DNA of 64,000 nt, taken from contig NW_020290012.1 in assembly GCF_003144195.1 (NCBI RefSeq), positions 298,616 to 362,615 on the forward strand. The letters are read 5' to 3'. Position 1 is the first letter of the stretch; each line of letters begins with the position of its first letter. The stretch comes from Ceraceosorus guamensis. Lineage: Eukaryota; Basidiomycota; Exobasidiomycetes; Ceraceosorales; Ceraceosoraceae. Both the position numbers and the translations under genes were made by a program. The notes beneath the pieces were generated by a model. It was not told where the DNA came from. It worked only from the letters and a program-made list of their open reading frames with translations, and did not search any database. This document shows positions 24,343 to 35,018 of this stretch, in pieces.

Positions 24343-24823
24343 CCGCCTGAGCTCAAGCTTTCTCGCCGCACGCACCGTGCAACCTCTCGAGTGAAGGTCG
24401 CCGCCAGATCAATTGGGCTCGCTGGTCTATGCTGTATGACTGAGACTTTACCACTACTACTAATGTACAAAAGCCGCGTCACGAGACGAGTAATGCCCAA
24501 TTCTTTGCTTCGCATGCATTCGAGGGCCAAGCATGGCTGCAAGATCGCGCAGCACTGACAAGCGTGCATGCGATGAGCTGTTCAAGAGCTGCGCTCACGA
24601 CTCTGACTGCACGATGGCGTGGGATGTTCTGTAAATATGATGTCATGTATTCGGAGCCGCTTATAAACTTCATGGGTACTTGTGATTGCTACGAGAAGAG
24701 GAGGTGTCGAGGCAAGAAACTTGACTCTAGGCTTATCAAAGCCGCTGAGCGCAGATGAGTGCAAACAGCTAGCTGCGATGGCGACGCTCTCTGCGCGATA
24801 CGTTTGCGATGTGATGGCACAGC
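24343..24823. other. Convergent intergenic region, TF-like / CDC6
   Basis: This 481-base 3'-to-3' spacer shows nothing beyond expected UTR sequence. Several short frames on both strands lack domains. Confidence 0.5.
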
Positions 24824-27800
24824 TCAGAAACATCCTTGAGCCATCCTACCTCCGCCAAGCTCCTCGGCGCGCGTCGCTTCGATTTCTTTCGCTCGTGCTT
24901 CCCACCCGCGGCTTCGACGGATACGTTCCTCCTCGGCGCTCCAGAGGCGCCGAGCGGCCGCAGTGGATGTGGCGTTTCCGCTCACAGAGCCCTCCGTGGT
25001 CAGTCCGCGCAGCGCATCTTCGAAAGAGATGGCCAGACGCACAATCCTCGTCGCTGCGATGTGTTGCTTCTTCGTCGCCCGTCTAGCACCAGCGGACAAG
25101 GTGCCGCTGTTGTAGCCAGAGCCCGTGGCTTCTTCCATGACGATGAAGCCGTGCACGCTCAGAAGATCTAGCACGTCCAAGAATTCGGAGCTCTCGAGAG
25201 TGGGCAAAATGTTGCCATCATTGCGCAAGACTGCCGAGTACGTCAGCTCTACGTCGGCAAGCTGAGACGTGGCACATGGCTTGGTAAACTTCTTTGCCTC
25301 CGAATTGCCCGAGCCTAGGACTGCAAGACCTTCAGCCTGACGTTTCTGGCATACCAAGATAGCAGCGAGAGCAAGTTTGGGTTGGAGGCTAAGCGCGCGA
25401 ATCTTGTTCAACTGTTGACTGCCGAGCACGCTAGCAAGCACCTTGACGATGTGCTGAGGAGATACTTTCGGCGCACTTTTGGGCGTGAGGTGAGCCAAGA
25501 TCTTTCCATTCACTTCGCTCTTCCAACCATCAGCCTCCGAGGCTGCATGCTTCTTGCGTTGCTCTGCTTCCACCAACTCGATGGCCAAACGAGCTGCATC
25601 GAGCGCCTTGCGCAGATCGCCAGTCGCAGCTGCAATCTTCTTCGAAGCGAGGTCTAGCGCGGCAGGGGCAAAGAGAGCCAGAGGTGCGGGCTCCTCGACA
25701 TCGCCAGCATCGACGTCGTCGTCACTCGTGTGCTGATCGTAACGAGGTAGAAGCGCCGCTAACCGGGCGCGGATCACGGACCCAATCTCAGCAGCTTCGA
25801 ACGGTCGGAAGTGAAGCAGCGCAGGCTCTGCGCCTTTGCTGGCCAGCAGCGGTACGAAGCGCTCGGTGAGGTCGAGAGAGTTGGCAATGCCGATAAGAGC
25901 GCATGTACCTGTTCCATCCTTGCCAGGTGCAGAGCCGGTCGCCCAGGAGAACAGCCGATACAGAATGTTCTGGTGGGTACGCGAGCCTAGCAGATGGTCG
26001 ATCTCGTCCAGCACGATCAAGGTTCTTTGCCTCGAGTCTCTAGCAATAGCGTCCAGCGTCTTCTCGGCGTTCTGACGGTCGAAACTTACACCCATCGCTT
26101 CGAGTACCTTGGCAAATATGTCGCGAGGATGCTCAACAGTCATGCAGTTGACAAAGGCAATGGATGGCGAAGTCGTTGCTAGATCTGCTTCACGAAGCTG
26201 AGCAAGGGTACTACGAAGAAGTGCCGTCTTTCCGGTGCCTGGCATCCCGCAAACGTACAGCGCTCCAGAGTCTTGCGCTCCGTCCAATTCGCAACCATGA
26301 TCACCTTCGCCTGCTGGTGTAGCGCTGTGTTCCATGTGCCTGTACAGATCGAATCGGGAGTGCAGGAAGCGCTGCAGAGCTTTGCGTTCCTTGTCGCGGC
26401 CTATGACTTGCTGGTCGACGGCGGCGTTGACGCCTTCGTCGACAGCGTCGGTGCCAGCATTGCAGCGCAGCAGAGCGCGAGCGTGCGCGTAAACATTGCT
26501 GAAATGGTGCTCTTGCGCGTTGGCTTCGTCGTGGACCGCTCCACCGTCGTGAATCAGCGACGCCTCGTCCAAAGTAGATTCTGCGTCCATCGGCACGCAA
26601 GCAAAGTCGGACACCGGCGACGGTGCGCGAGAGGTTGGCTGACTTTCTACGTCGTCTTCGTCATCGTCCGAGGCCGCACCATCTGGGGTAGAAGCCATAC
26701 CGACATCGAAGACAGAGCTCACATTGGTATTCTGACTCGAGAAGTAGCTCTCGGCCTCATCATTGACTTCGGCGAGGGAAGATGCCGAAGCGCAAGATGG
26801 CGTCCTCTGGAGACGAAGTCGTGCCAAAGAGGAGCGCGGCGAGCGCACGTCGGCTTCGCCTTGCTCACCTTCATCGTCCCTTGCCATGCGCGAACGCTTG
26901 CGAGTGGTTGTCGGTCGTCGTGGAGTATCGGCATTACCTAGATCAGCGTGCAGACGGCTTTGAGACAGAGAGTAAGAGGAGCGAGCTGCAAGGAAAGATG
27001 TGCACTGATGGTCAGATTGCGATTGCCGGCGCACGCGATGGCGAGGCGTAGGTAGACGTGGAGACGCCTAACGACTATTGCAGACTCGCAACACCCTCGA
27101 AGCACAGGCTTACAGCTCTGCCTTGGTTTGCCGAACTCACCTTCGCTGGATCCCGAATGAATGCTAGAGGCAGGCGAAGAGTGTCGACCGCGCATAGGCG
27201 TAGCAGCGGTGGAGCGCGTCCGACGAGCGACCGCCTCTTCCTGAGCATCCCGATCTTCGTTCATGCGTTGACGCGGAGTGAGCTGTTCGACTCTTCTGAA
27301 AGGCGCAATGTTCTCCTTGTTCGTATCATCCCGCGACGTTCTGGTTTCCGACGAGCGACCGCATCCACCCAACCTCGACGATCGTCTGTTGTATCTCCTC
27401 TCTTCGTCTGAGTCGTCCTCTTCACCTCCGCTGGCTTGGCTGTTGGACTGCGAGTTGCTGCACAGGCTGGCAGAGGATTTGACGCGTCTGAACCCGTTCG
27501 TCGGACGCGTCGAGGCCTTGGACGATGTTTGGCTCGAGGTGGAGCTCCCGCCGTAGGAAGAACGCGGTGCGGATGCGCGGGATCGGGAAGAGATGTAGTC
27601 GAAGCCTTCGAGTGCGGATGGGCTTTGAAGCGTGATGGGGGATGAACATGTACGTTGGAAAGTGCGAGGAGCGGGAGAGTAGCTGCTCGTGCTGGATGCC
27701 GAGGACGTGCGCCTGAACAGACGCGGCACTCTTGTCAGACTGAGTGTCGCCCTTTGTGAAGCCTCGCCGTTCTCGGTCAAGGACAGTCCGCTCGCCGTCT

Positions 27801-27900
27801 TGGCGTGCATCGCCTTGATGTTGTCAATGTCATCGCTGCCCGCCGTGGCGCCGGCTGCTCCAGACTGCTGCCGCGCGCTGAGGGCGCGTGTGGTTGGCAT
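24824..27900 (-). CDS. CDC6: CDC6, replication-licensing AAA+ ATPase
   Basis: CDC6 loads the MCM helicase with ORC and Cdt1 at replication origins in the nucleus. Two exons (27900-27141 and 26937-24824; intron donor GTGAGT) give 957 residues, long for the family because of a disordered N-terminal half. The AAA+ core has an IGRDKERKAL start, Walker A GMPGTGKT (residues 484-491), Walker B LIVLDEID (560-567) and sensor-1 IGIANSLDLTERF, then sensor-2 ATGDLRKALD and a winged-helix region (SAVLRNDGNILP onward). The N-terminus carries a KEN box (NKENIAP, 195-197) and full CDK consensus sites TPMR (234) and TPRR (258), which agree with cell-cycle control by APC/C and CDK. ORC1 is the nearest alternative, but there is no BAH domain. 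Confidence 0.93.
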
Positions 27901-28557
27901 GGCGACAAAGGAGGGTCACAAGGTCTAGCAGAGGCTTACCAAGGGCGATCCGACGTTTTGACAGGTACGCCGTGAATGGGCACCACCTTTTGGGGCGCGA
28001 AAGCCTCCTAAATCGACAGGAGCGGCAGTCTCGAGTATAAGCGCGGCCGGTCAACAGAAAGCAGGATCGCTTGACGTCGGAAGTGGAGTTGTATGAGTGT
28101 GTAGCAGGTGACGCTATCTAGTGTGAAGAAAGGGATGTGCGTTGGAAGCTGAAGCAGGCAATTGGGTGCGCGGGTGTTGAAGGTGGAAGAGAGGGTAGCG
28201 CTGATCTTGGACCCGTCCAGATGACAACCATCGCGTGGGTTGTGGGGGCAGCCGAGCAGGTACAAATTCGGCTTGCACCGCCAAGTCGGAGTCACTGCAA
28301 TACAAAGCATCCGATAGTCGCAATCGACGCTCTGAGTCATTGGACTCCTTGCATCACCCTTCCGAGAGGCAGAAAGCCTTCCGCAAGTGCAGTGGCAGCA
28401 GCAGCAGCAGCGCGAACGTCCGTGGCGGACGCGAGGAAGTGACCTATACGCGTGAGCACCCGCGTCAATTTACGCGCTGCTTCTTTTCTCGCGGCGCGGC
28501 GTGGACCGCTTAACTACGCGGCGCGAATCATCCAGATAGCGTGGCGCGGCGCGGCGC

Positions 28558-28576
28558 GATTCGTGATTCGTGATTG
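28558..28576. repeat. Heptamer array (GATTCGT)
   Basis: GATTCGTGATTCGTGATTG is two and a half tandem copies of a 7-base unit, directly after GGCGCGGCGCGGCGCG, itself a short GGCGC/GCGGC repeat. Confidence 0.75.
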
Positions 28577-28636
28577 TTGATGTGCAGCATCAGCAGCGAT
28601 CGGCGCGCGCGAACGAAGTCGAGAAGATTTGAGGGT

Positions 28637-28966
28637 TCAGCGAGCAGCAGCAGCACGCATGCAGGTGTTGGTTTCCCACGCTTGTGCGCGAGAGAACAAC
28701 ACTTCCAACTCGCGACTGACTTTTGAGCAAAACTCTTCTCCAGATTTCGAGGTGACTGGCTCTCCATCTGGACGATACCGGCACAATCTGACGTCGGGAA
28801 AGCTACGAGCGACTGGCGTGTCAACGGCAGCGTGGAAGAGACGGGCTCTCAATAGCTTCTTGAAGAGTTCGAGCGGGTAGGCGACCATCGCCTGTGCGAC
28901 GACAATGTCGCTCGTTGCGGGTGGAAGTATGCCCTCCCAACCTCGCTTTTGGTCAAGAGCGTGCAT
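28637..28966 (-). CDS. Doubtful small ORF, 109 codons
   Basis: The ATG at 28966 opens MHALDQKRGWEGILPPATSD and a stretch with hydrophobic heptads (VVAQAMVAYPLELFKKLL). Composition is protein-like, but no family is recognised, and an 83-codon plus-strand frame overlaps it. It could be one exon of a small gene or chance. Confidence 0.2.
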   Translation of the reverse strand: MHALDQKRGWEGILPPATSDIVVAQAMVAYPLELFKKLLRARLFHAAVDTPVARSFPDVRLCRYRPDGEPVTSKSGEEFCSKVSRELEVLFSRAQAWETNTCMRAAAAR

Positions 28967-29283
28967 CCTTACACTATCTGTTTTGCGCGAAAGCCACTAC
29001 TCGTAGCGAGCGGCATTCTTGCATCTCTTCCTTTCCATGCCCTAGCGAAAGACCCGTAACAGAGCGAATTGTATTTGCAGCAGTGTAGATATGAGTGACA
29101 TCTCAAGGATTGTAATCTTACAGTGAAAGTTGAGTTCAGATTGAGAATAGAAGGAAGCAGGAAGCGCACCAGGAACAGTAATTCCAAGGTTTCTTGAAGA
29201 TTCAGATCATCTTCCTTCTAGATAGAATGGCGAAGAATATGACTTAAAATTGGAGAAGCACGGAATGACTGAACTGCTTCCAT

Positions 29284-31563
29284 CTAGATTTGCACGAGCC
29301 AGATTCTACTCTTGTACAATCGGAAAAGTTCCTTGACCAGATCACGAAAGTCGACGCGTTGAGAGCTCTGATAGTAGATGGTGAGTTTACGATGGTCCCA
29401 CTGAAATTCAGCAGCGATGACCTGCATAGGCAGTCCCCTTTGTATGACCTTCGTCTGCACCAGCTGCAAAGCCTTTTCCTCGTCTTGCGCCTTTGAAGGT
29501 AGCATGCTGAGCTCCGCCGAGGTGGCTTTGTGGAACAGGCGTTTCGGACTGATGGCACGGACAGGTCTTCCCAAAGATCCATCAGCCTTACCGGCAAGCG
29601 CCAACAGCTCATTCTGGTGGGCAAGAAAATGCTCGACCTGCTCTGCCGTGATGCTGCAATTGACCACAGTACCGATGTCCTTGCCCCTGTCGCCCTCAAC
29701 CACGACCAGGTCGCCGACGCCAATCTGCTCCTCTTCCGAAAAGCCGCCGGCCAGGTCGGGTTGCCGGAAGAAGATGTCTGTGCGATCCGCTTTGAAGCCG
29801 CATAAGAAAAGCTGCTGAGATGGTGGAAGGGAGTGCAATGGCACACCTTTGCCGAATTCTTGCAGGTATGCTGGGCCTTCATTTGCCCTGGCGCCAGCTG
29901 GCCCGCTTCCACTCACAGGGATGGGCCCGAGGGTTGCAAGCCCCGTCAAAGTGGTGTCTGGCAGTGGCTGCAAGTTGTTCGCCGCGATTTTAGGAGGCAC
30001 ACGCACCCCAAGCGGCAAGAGGCTTTGCATCTGGGCATGACTCGGCACTCCATTCAGATGGGGCGGCGCAGGGGGGTGTGCCATTGGAACAAATCGCGAT
30101 TGTCCAGTCGGACCGACCCTGATTTGAGCCTCGTGAGGGAATGGCTCGAACTGGTCATTGTGGTGTTGCAGACTAGCAATGGGTGGAGCCGTTAGATGGT
30201 TCGACCAGCCTTGTATGGGCGCATGAGGATCCATCGCTCGGAAGGCGTGTCCAGGTGGGCTCAGAGGACCACGAGAGTCAGAGCGACCGCTGAGCGAGGA
30301 CGACACTGAAGGGGTGCGGCCTCGTGTGCCCGAAAAGCTGCGATCGATCGGAACGCTTTCACTATCGATTGCCGAGCCGATCGGACCTGGACGAGGCTGA
30401 ACTTCAGAGCCATTCTGACGCTGGGGCGAGGAAGAAGCTGGGGTACGCAGATCCCATGATGCAGCCAGATCCGTCTGTCTTGGTCGCGCGCTCCACGGAC
30501 TCCCATAATTGGTAGCGATGTTGGCCCCGTTCCCAAGTGCATGCTCCTGCTCGCCCAGTCGACTCGGCATGGACGATGCATGCTCGCCCGTCGCCGCAGC
30601 AATGGAAGAAGGCACACGCAAATTAATCTGACCAAGTCTGGAGTTAGCTAGTCTCGCTTGCTCCCTAGCCTCGGCCTCTCGCTTCTCCGCCACCTCGTTC
30701 AGATTCAGATGTAGAGTGCTCAGCTCGGAGACGAGGTCATCTTCCGAGAAGGCAAGTCCTCCGCTGCTGAAAAGGGATGAGCCTCCAGCTCTCGGAGTAG
30801 GTACCTGCGATGGCCTTGGCCCCGCAGAAGTCGTCCGAGACGCTGTTGACATCTGCGACGGGATAGTGAAACCCACAGCTCGCCTCTGAGATCCATTTGA
30901 GTAGGCGCCAGGGGCCGTGGAAATTGAGTGCCTTCTTGATTCGCTGCCGGTCCCGTCGACCGGGGCAGCCGGACGCATGTCGCGACCCCTGTGGACCGGG
31001 CTTTGTATTGCTGTCTGCTCGCCTGAGCGCGATGTGTCGCCAAAGTCCCCATCATCCTCGTCCCTCAAAGAGCCTGAGAGAGACCCCTCGTACGATCCGG
31101 AGTCCCAAGCTCCGAGTCTCCGAGCGCTCGCATCGGCATCAGACCAGACGGATGAGGAGCGACCGTGCTGCCCATTGCCAGTATACGAAGCGCGCGAGAG
31201 GTGATGCGGCATAGCCGCCGCACTCGAAGTCGAGCGGTGTCTGTGAGAGGCTGCCCAATCTTGACCCAGAGGGCTGCGCAAGTGGTTTGACAAGCGAGAC
31301 CTGTTGGAATCTTGTGAGTATGTCCATTCCTCATGCATGGTCGGCATGTACATGCTGGACGTGAAAGAGGGAGAGCTTGGGCTTGGTGGAGCTAGCCCAT
31401 TGCTACTTGAGGTCAAGTTGAATGTGGCGAATCCTTTCGATGGTTTGTCCTCGTCAAGCATCGGTCGCGCACCACTCGGGCTTCCATTGTGCCGATTGCC
31501 GAAGCTGGCTGATTCCTCACGCTGACCAACGGAGGGTCGGACAAAGGCGTCTAGGTTGGACAT
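29284..31563 (-). CDS. PSP1 C-terminal domain protein
   Basis: This is a single-exon 759-residue protein. Residues 1 to about 580 are disordered, Ser/Pro/Gly-rich, with a short coiled segment LNEVAEKREAEAREQARLAN. The C-terminal 190 residues are the PSP1 domain shared with bacterial YaaT/RicT: GVGDLVVVEGDRGKDIGTVV, then RLFHKATSAEL, KALQLVQTKV, MQVIAAEFQWDHRKLTIYY and VDFRDLVKELFRLYKSRIW, ending two codons later. Yeast PSP1 is a high-copy suppressor of DNA polymerase alpha mutants; bacterial members help RNA turnover. I chose the ATG at 31563 (MSNLDAFVRP) although the frame stays open to an ATG at 31881, because the extension reads like 5' UTR. Molecular function is uncertain. Confidence 0.88.
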   Translation of the reverse strand: MSNLDAFVRPSVGQREESASFGNRHNGSPSGARPMLDEDKPSKGFATFNLTSSSNGLAPPSPSSPSFTSSMYMPTMHEEWTYSQDSNRSRLSNHLRSPLGQDWAASHRHRSTSSAAAMPHHLSRASYTGNGQHGRSSSVWSDADASARRLGAWDSGSYEGSLSGSLRDEDDGDFGDTSRSGEQTAIQSPVHRGRDMRPAAPVDGTGSESRRHSISTAPGAYSNGSQRRAVGFTIPSQMSTASRTTSAGPRPSQVPTPRAGGSSLFSSGGLAFSEDDLVSELSTLHLNLNEVAEKREAEAREQARLANSRLGQINLRVPSSIAAATGEHASSMPSRLGEQEHALGNGANIATNYGSPWSARPRQTDLAASWDLRTPASSSPQRQNGSEVQPRPGPIGSAIDSESVPIDRSFSGTRGRTPSVSSSLSGRSDSRGPLSPPGHAFRAMDPHAPIQGWSNHLTAPPIASLQHHNDQFEPFPHEAQIRVGPTGQSRFVPMAHPPAPPHLNGVPSHAQMQSLLPLGVRVPPKIAANNLQPLPDTTLTGLATLGPIPVSGSGPAGARANEGPAYLQEFGKGVPLHSLPPSQQLFLCGFKADRTDIFFRQPDLAGGFSEEEQIGVGDLVVVEGDRGKDIGTVVNCSITAEQVEHFLAHQNELLALAGKADGSLGRPVRAISPKRLFHKATSAELSMLPSKAQDEEKALQLVQTKVIQRGLPMQVIAAEFQWDHRKLTIYYQSSQRVDFRDLVKELFRLYKSRIWLVQI

Positions 31564-32676
31564 AGCAAGTGCGCTTTGCAGCTGAGCTGCCCTCGCAACC
31601 CGAAAGTCGGCACTATGCTGCTCCAGTGGCGATATGGCTGCGCGAGAGTAGCTGTTCTTGGAGCTCAAGAATAGCGACAAGGCTACAGGGTGTGGATGAG
31701 CGCGGATGGAATGGGCAAATCGGTCTACTGCTAAGCAAATGCAGAGTGTTTGCGGATTGTGTCGTGACCGCTCCTGGCCTGTGGTCCGAATCAAGACGTA
31801 GCAGAGGCGCAGATCGCAGGTTTGTAGGCCGGTCTGTAGAATGCAGGACGTGATCCCCGAATGCTCCTGTCGATTGCTCAATGAGGCGACTACAGGTTGC
31901 GACAGGTCTGATGGATGGTGCGAGATGGATGATGTTGGTCAATCGTGAATGTGGATCTGAAGAAGAATGCGCGGGTGGCGATCAGGGCTCAGAAGGATGA
32001 GCGGGGTATGTTCATGAGGGAACGCTTCGTGACATGGCTGCAAATGAGGGTTGATGGGAACGTAATGAGGGTCGCATCGGTTCACGTCGAGGCATATATG
32101 TGAGGTGCGATGAGTCGTGAGTCTTGGCCGTGGGTATGTGGGGAAGCACAGGACGGGTACGGACAGCCTTGGGAACAAAATTCCCTCGCGCTCATACTCA
32201 TCACCTGTGCAATCAAATCTCGAACCGGTCGGAGCTACACAAGGAGGTCGCCCCGTGACGTAGCTCTGGACAGGCAGCAGCAGTCTTGAGTGCTAGGCTA
32301 CAGGTTGAAGATGCTGGGGATGGCACGCATGCAGGGCAGTCGCCTAGCTGAGGCGGGCAAACCCGCGCGCAAGTCTGCAACGCAACAAAAGAGCCAAAGT
32401 GAGACCGGCCCGCTTATTGGGCTCAATATCCTTCAAAATTCGTAATTGACATTCAAAATTCGCATTGTGGGACACAGCAGCACCGCCTGTCTCTGTGCCT
32501 GCTGGTGGAAAAGTGTGGAGAAAGGCGCCAATCGAAAATTAGACGCGTATGGTGCATGCATGCATCGTCGCACTCGTGACTGCTGCAGAGCGGTCGAGCG
32601 GTCTTGATGCATGGCGCTCATTCTTGATTGCTGCGCGCGGGTTGTGACACGCGGCGGCGATCGAGGGGTGAGCGAT

Positions 32677-32693
32677 AGTCAAGAGTCAAGAGA
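32677..32693. repeat. Heptamer array (AGTCAAG)
   Basis: AGTCAAGAGTCAAGAGA is two tandem copies of the 7-base unit, the reverse complement of the ACTCTTG form. Confidence 0.7.
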
Positions 32694-32986
32694 ACTGCAG
32701 CAGAGCTTCATATAGCAGCGGGACGCGCCCCCAAATACGACTAGCCAAGCCAATTGAGCGATTTACGTAGCGAGACAGCAGCTTCATCAATCTTAAAGAA
32801 GCGCACCGCCACTCCGAGCATTTCGACTGCTTGTCTATCAACCACGCGCAGAGCCCGTAGCATATACGTGTGCAGCGCCACACACAGCTGGCACACGCGT
32901 TCTAAAGTTGTTGCTGCGCGCGCTGCTGGGCATCCAACGGCGCTGGGCCGCTATAAGGACTCGTGGCTACACTCTGTTGTGGAGTT

Positions 32987-33013
32987 GATTCACAGCGATT
33001 CAAGATTCACAAT
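32987..33013. repeat. Heptamer cluster (GATTCAC/GATTCAA)
   Basis: Three GATTCAM units, the first separated by three bases from the next two, followed by an inverted partial copy (AATCAATT) and an AT-rich stretch (TATAAATATC). Confidence 0.7.
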
Positions 33014-34590
33014 CAATTATAAATATCCTTGATACCGTGCTTCAGTCAGATGAGTCGTGCATGCCGGGTATAACGGTCCTTGACAGATCTTGAGAGCCAG
33101 TACCCGACCACTCGACGAGGCACAAAGGTCAGGCGCTGCACGGCCCGAGTGTGAGTCATATCGCTGTGCGGGACCGCACGTACCTCGAGGATGTTGATTG
33201 GGGTACAATCTCCGCTTCTTTGGCGGCTCGAGCGCCGCGGTGGGGCCGTGGAGAGCGATCCGCGCCCCCTATGGGAGGTGCAGACAGAGCAGTAGGAGTC
33301 CAAGACACGCACGAAAGTCCGACAGATGTATACTCAAATAAGTACGTGTCCCCGTCGACTTGGGCTAGGCTCACGACTATTCACAATTCGCGATTGTGTG
33401 ATTCTCTCTTTACTTATGATGAGAAACACATGCACGTCCGACCACTCGATCGTGACTCATCTCAATCCATCTGTGAGTTGTGGAACGAATCGAGCGTCTA
33501 CCCCATTCTTGATTCGTGACTCTGCTGCTGCATCGCAGACGAGACGAAGCGGATGCAATGCACGCGTAAAAAGCTGATCGACGGTCTGGTTCGCTAGTTC
33601 GCCTCAACAAGCTTGCGGCTCCGAATACAGCTACAGCTACAGCTCCGAAGGTCGGAGCCGAAGTGGTCGAAGAAACAACAGTCTGAGTCACGAGTCGTGG
33701 GTTGCGTACGTTGCTTACTCTAGCTGAAAGATTGCACGGCGATTCATCTTGATTCGTGTTTGGCGAAAGCAAGTCTTGCAGTGACAAATTTGAGTCAAGT
33801 GCAAACGTGAAAGTAGTGCACGTCTTCCCATCGCGGTCTGGATCGCCTTGTATGCAAGACGCTGCTTCAATTCGAGCATTCTTGAGTGACTGTGACTCAT
33901 CAGACTATCTGTTCCCAGCGCTGGTGGATGCTGTACTTTGTCAGTCTGAGTCGCGTTGTTCTGCGGCGCACCGGACCCCTTATGCACAACGACCCGGAGG
34001 CGATGTATGGAACGCTCCTCAAAGGGATCTGCTACTGCTAGGATTCGAGATCTATACCTCGCCTACGTGCTGGGGAGACAGTCAAATAAAGGTTCAGTAG
34101 TCCGAGTACGGAAGTAGTACATCTGAGCCGCATCCGGAGGCCTCTTTAATTGCATCCTGCAAAGCATCTTCGTGAGCACTTGCTGTTAGAGATCCAGCCG
34201 TCTCATGGAGTGAAGAGCGATTCATGGCTTTACCGTAACAAGTAAATCAATCCACTAAATTGTTCAAGACTCGCGACCGGCCCCCCGGCCACGAGTCGAA
34301 AGTGCTGCGCCGTGAGACTTGAGTCAAGCATTGGACTTCCCCAAGCGAGGTGGTGACAAAGATGGGGCTCAAGTGCAACATTCACTGATTCAATTTCGTT
34401 GTGATTCTTCATCGCATCCGTGATTTTTGTTTTGAACGTGAAATCTGCAGATTTCCTGATCGAAGGAGCAAGCAAAATCAAAGCCAATCATCGCTTCATC
34501 GAACAGCACCTCACGCCAACGAAGCGCGCACGGAAGTCTGAATGTTGCCCAACAAATACATTCGTGATCATTCACATTCTTCTGATCTGT

Positions 34591-34623
34591 GATTCAAGAT
34601 TCACGATTCACGATTCGTGATTG
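34591..34623. repeat. Heptamer array (GATTCAC), five units
   Basis: This is the longest array: GATTCAA, GATTCAC, GATTCAC, GATTCGT, then GATTG. The centre (CACGATTCGTG) is near-palindromic. It lies about 400 bases upstream of DPH1. Confidence 0.8.
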
Positions 34624-35018
34624 TCTGCTGACGCTTGGGTCGGACCTGTCATACAAAAAAGGTGGGAGACAAGGAGGAACGAGCTAGCAAGTCGGTCACG
34701 TGACTCGGTAATCGCTCGACGCCATGAAGCATGCAGGGCGCAAATCGTGAATCTTGATGAGTCTTGAGTCACGAGTGAGTGAAGTTCACATTTTGATTCA
34801 AAATTGCGATCCAAAGTTCGAAGTTTTTCATTTTTCATTTCTCATTTTGACTGGTCAACACCCAAACTCGTGACTCACGACTTTAGCCCGTCGTGTTCGT
34901 CCCGTTCGAAGCTCAATCGCGCCGGGCGCACATCCATCGCTCCTCGCTTTAACGACATCCTTTCGCACTCTTATCTTGCTTCTGGGCGTCTTGCCAGCCG
35001 AACCGCAAAGGGCAAGAA

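Larger units (their letters stand above)
27901..29283. other. Intergenic region upstream of CDC6 and downstream of the PSP1 gene
   Basis: This 1.38 kb region holds the CDC6 promoter side (with TAAGCG and CTATCTAGTG stretches), a (GCA)5 run at 28395-28410, and a GATTCGT heptamer array at 28558-28576. A 109-codon frame on the minus strand (28637-28966) is listed separately as doubtful. Confidence 0.5.
31564..35018. other. 3.45 kb gene-poor divergent region rich in heptamer elements
   Basis: No frame longer than about 125 codons, and none with a domain. The region holds the densest set of GAYTCRY-type elements in the window, for example near 32440-32470, 32677-32693, 32987-33013, 33370-33405, 33681-33697, 34591-34623, 34745-34775 and 34868-34885, on both strands. 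It may be a long divergent promoter, or may hold a non-coding transcript or an origin; the sequence alone does not tell. Confidence 0.5.

Noticed and set aside
26273-26941. 222-codon plus-strand frame opposite CDC6
   Set aside because: Antisense to the AAA+ gene, with no domain of its own.
31564-31881. Upstream in-frame ATG at 31881 for the PSP1 gene
   Set aside because: The 106-codon extension has UTR-like composition and the ATG at 31563 opens a normal disordered start; kept as an option only.
34591-34623. Heptamer arrays as CRISPR repeats
   Set aside because: Units of 7 bases without spacers, in a eukaryotic genome; no cas genes.
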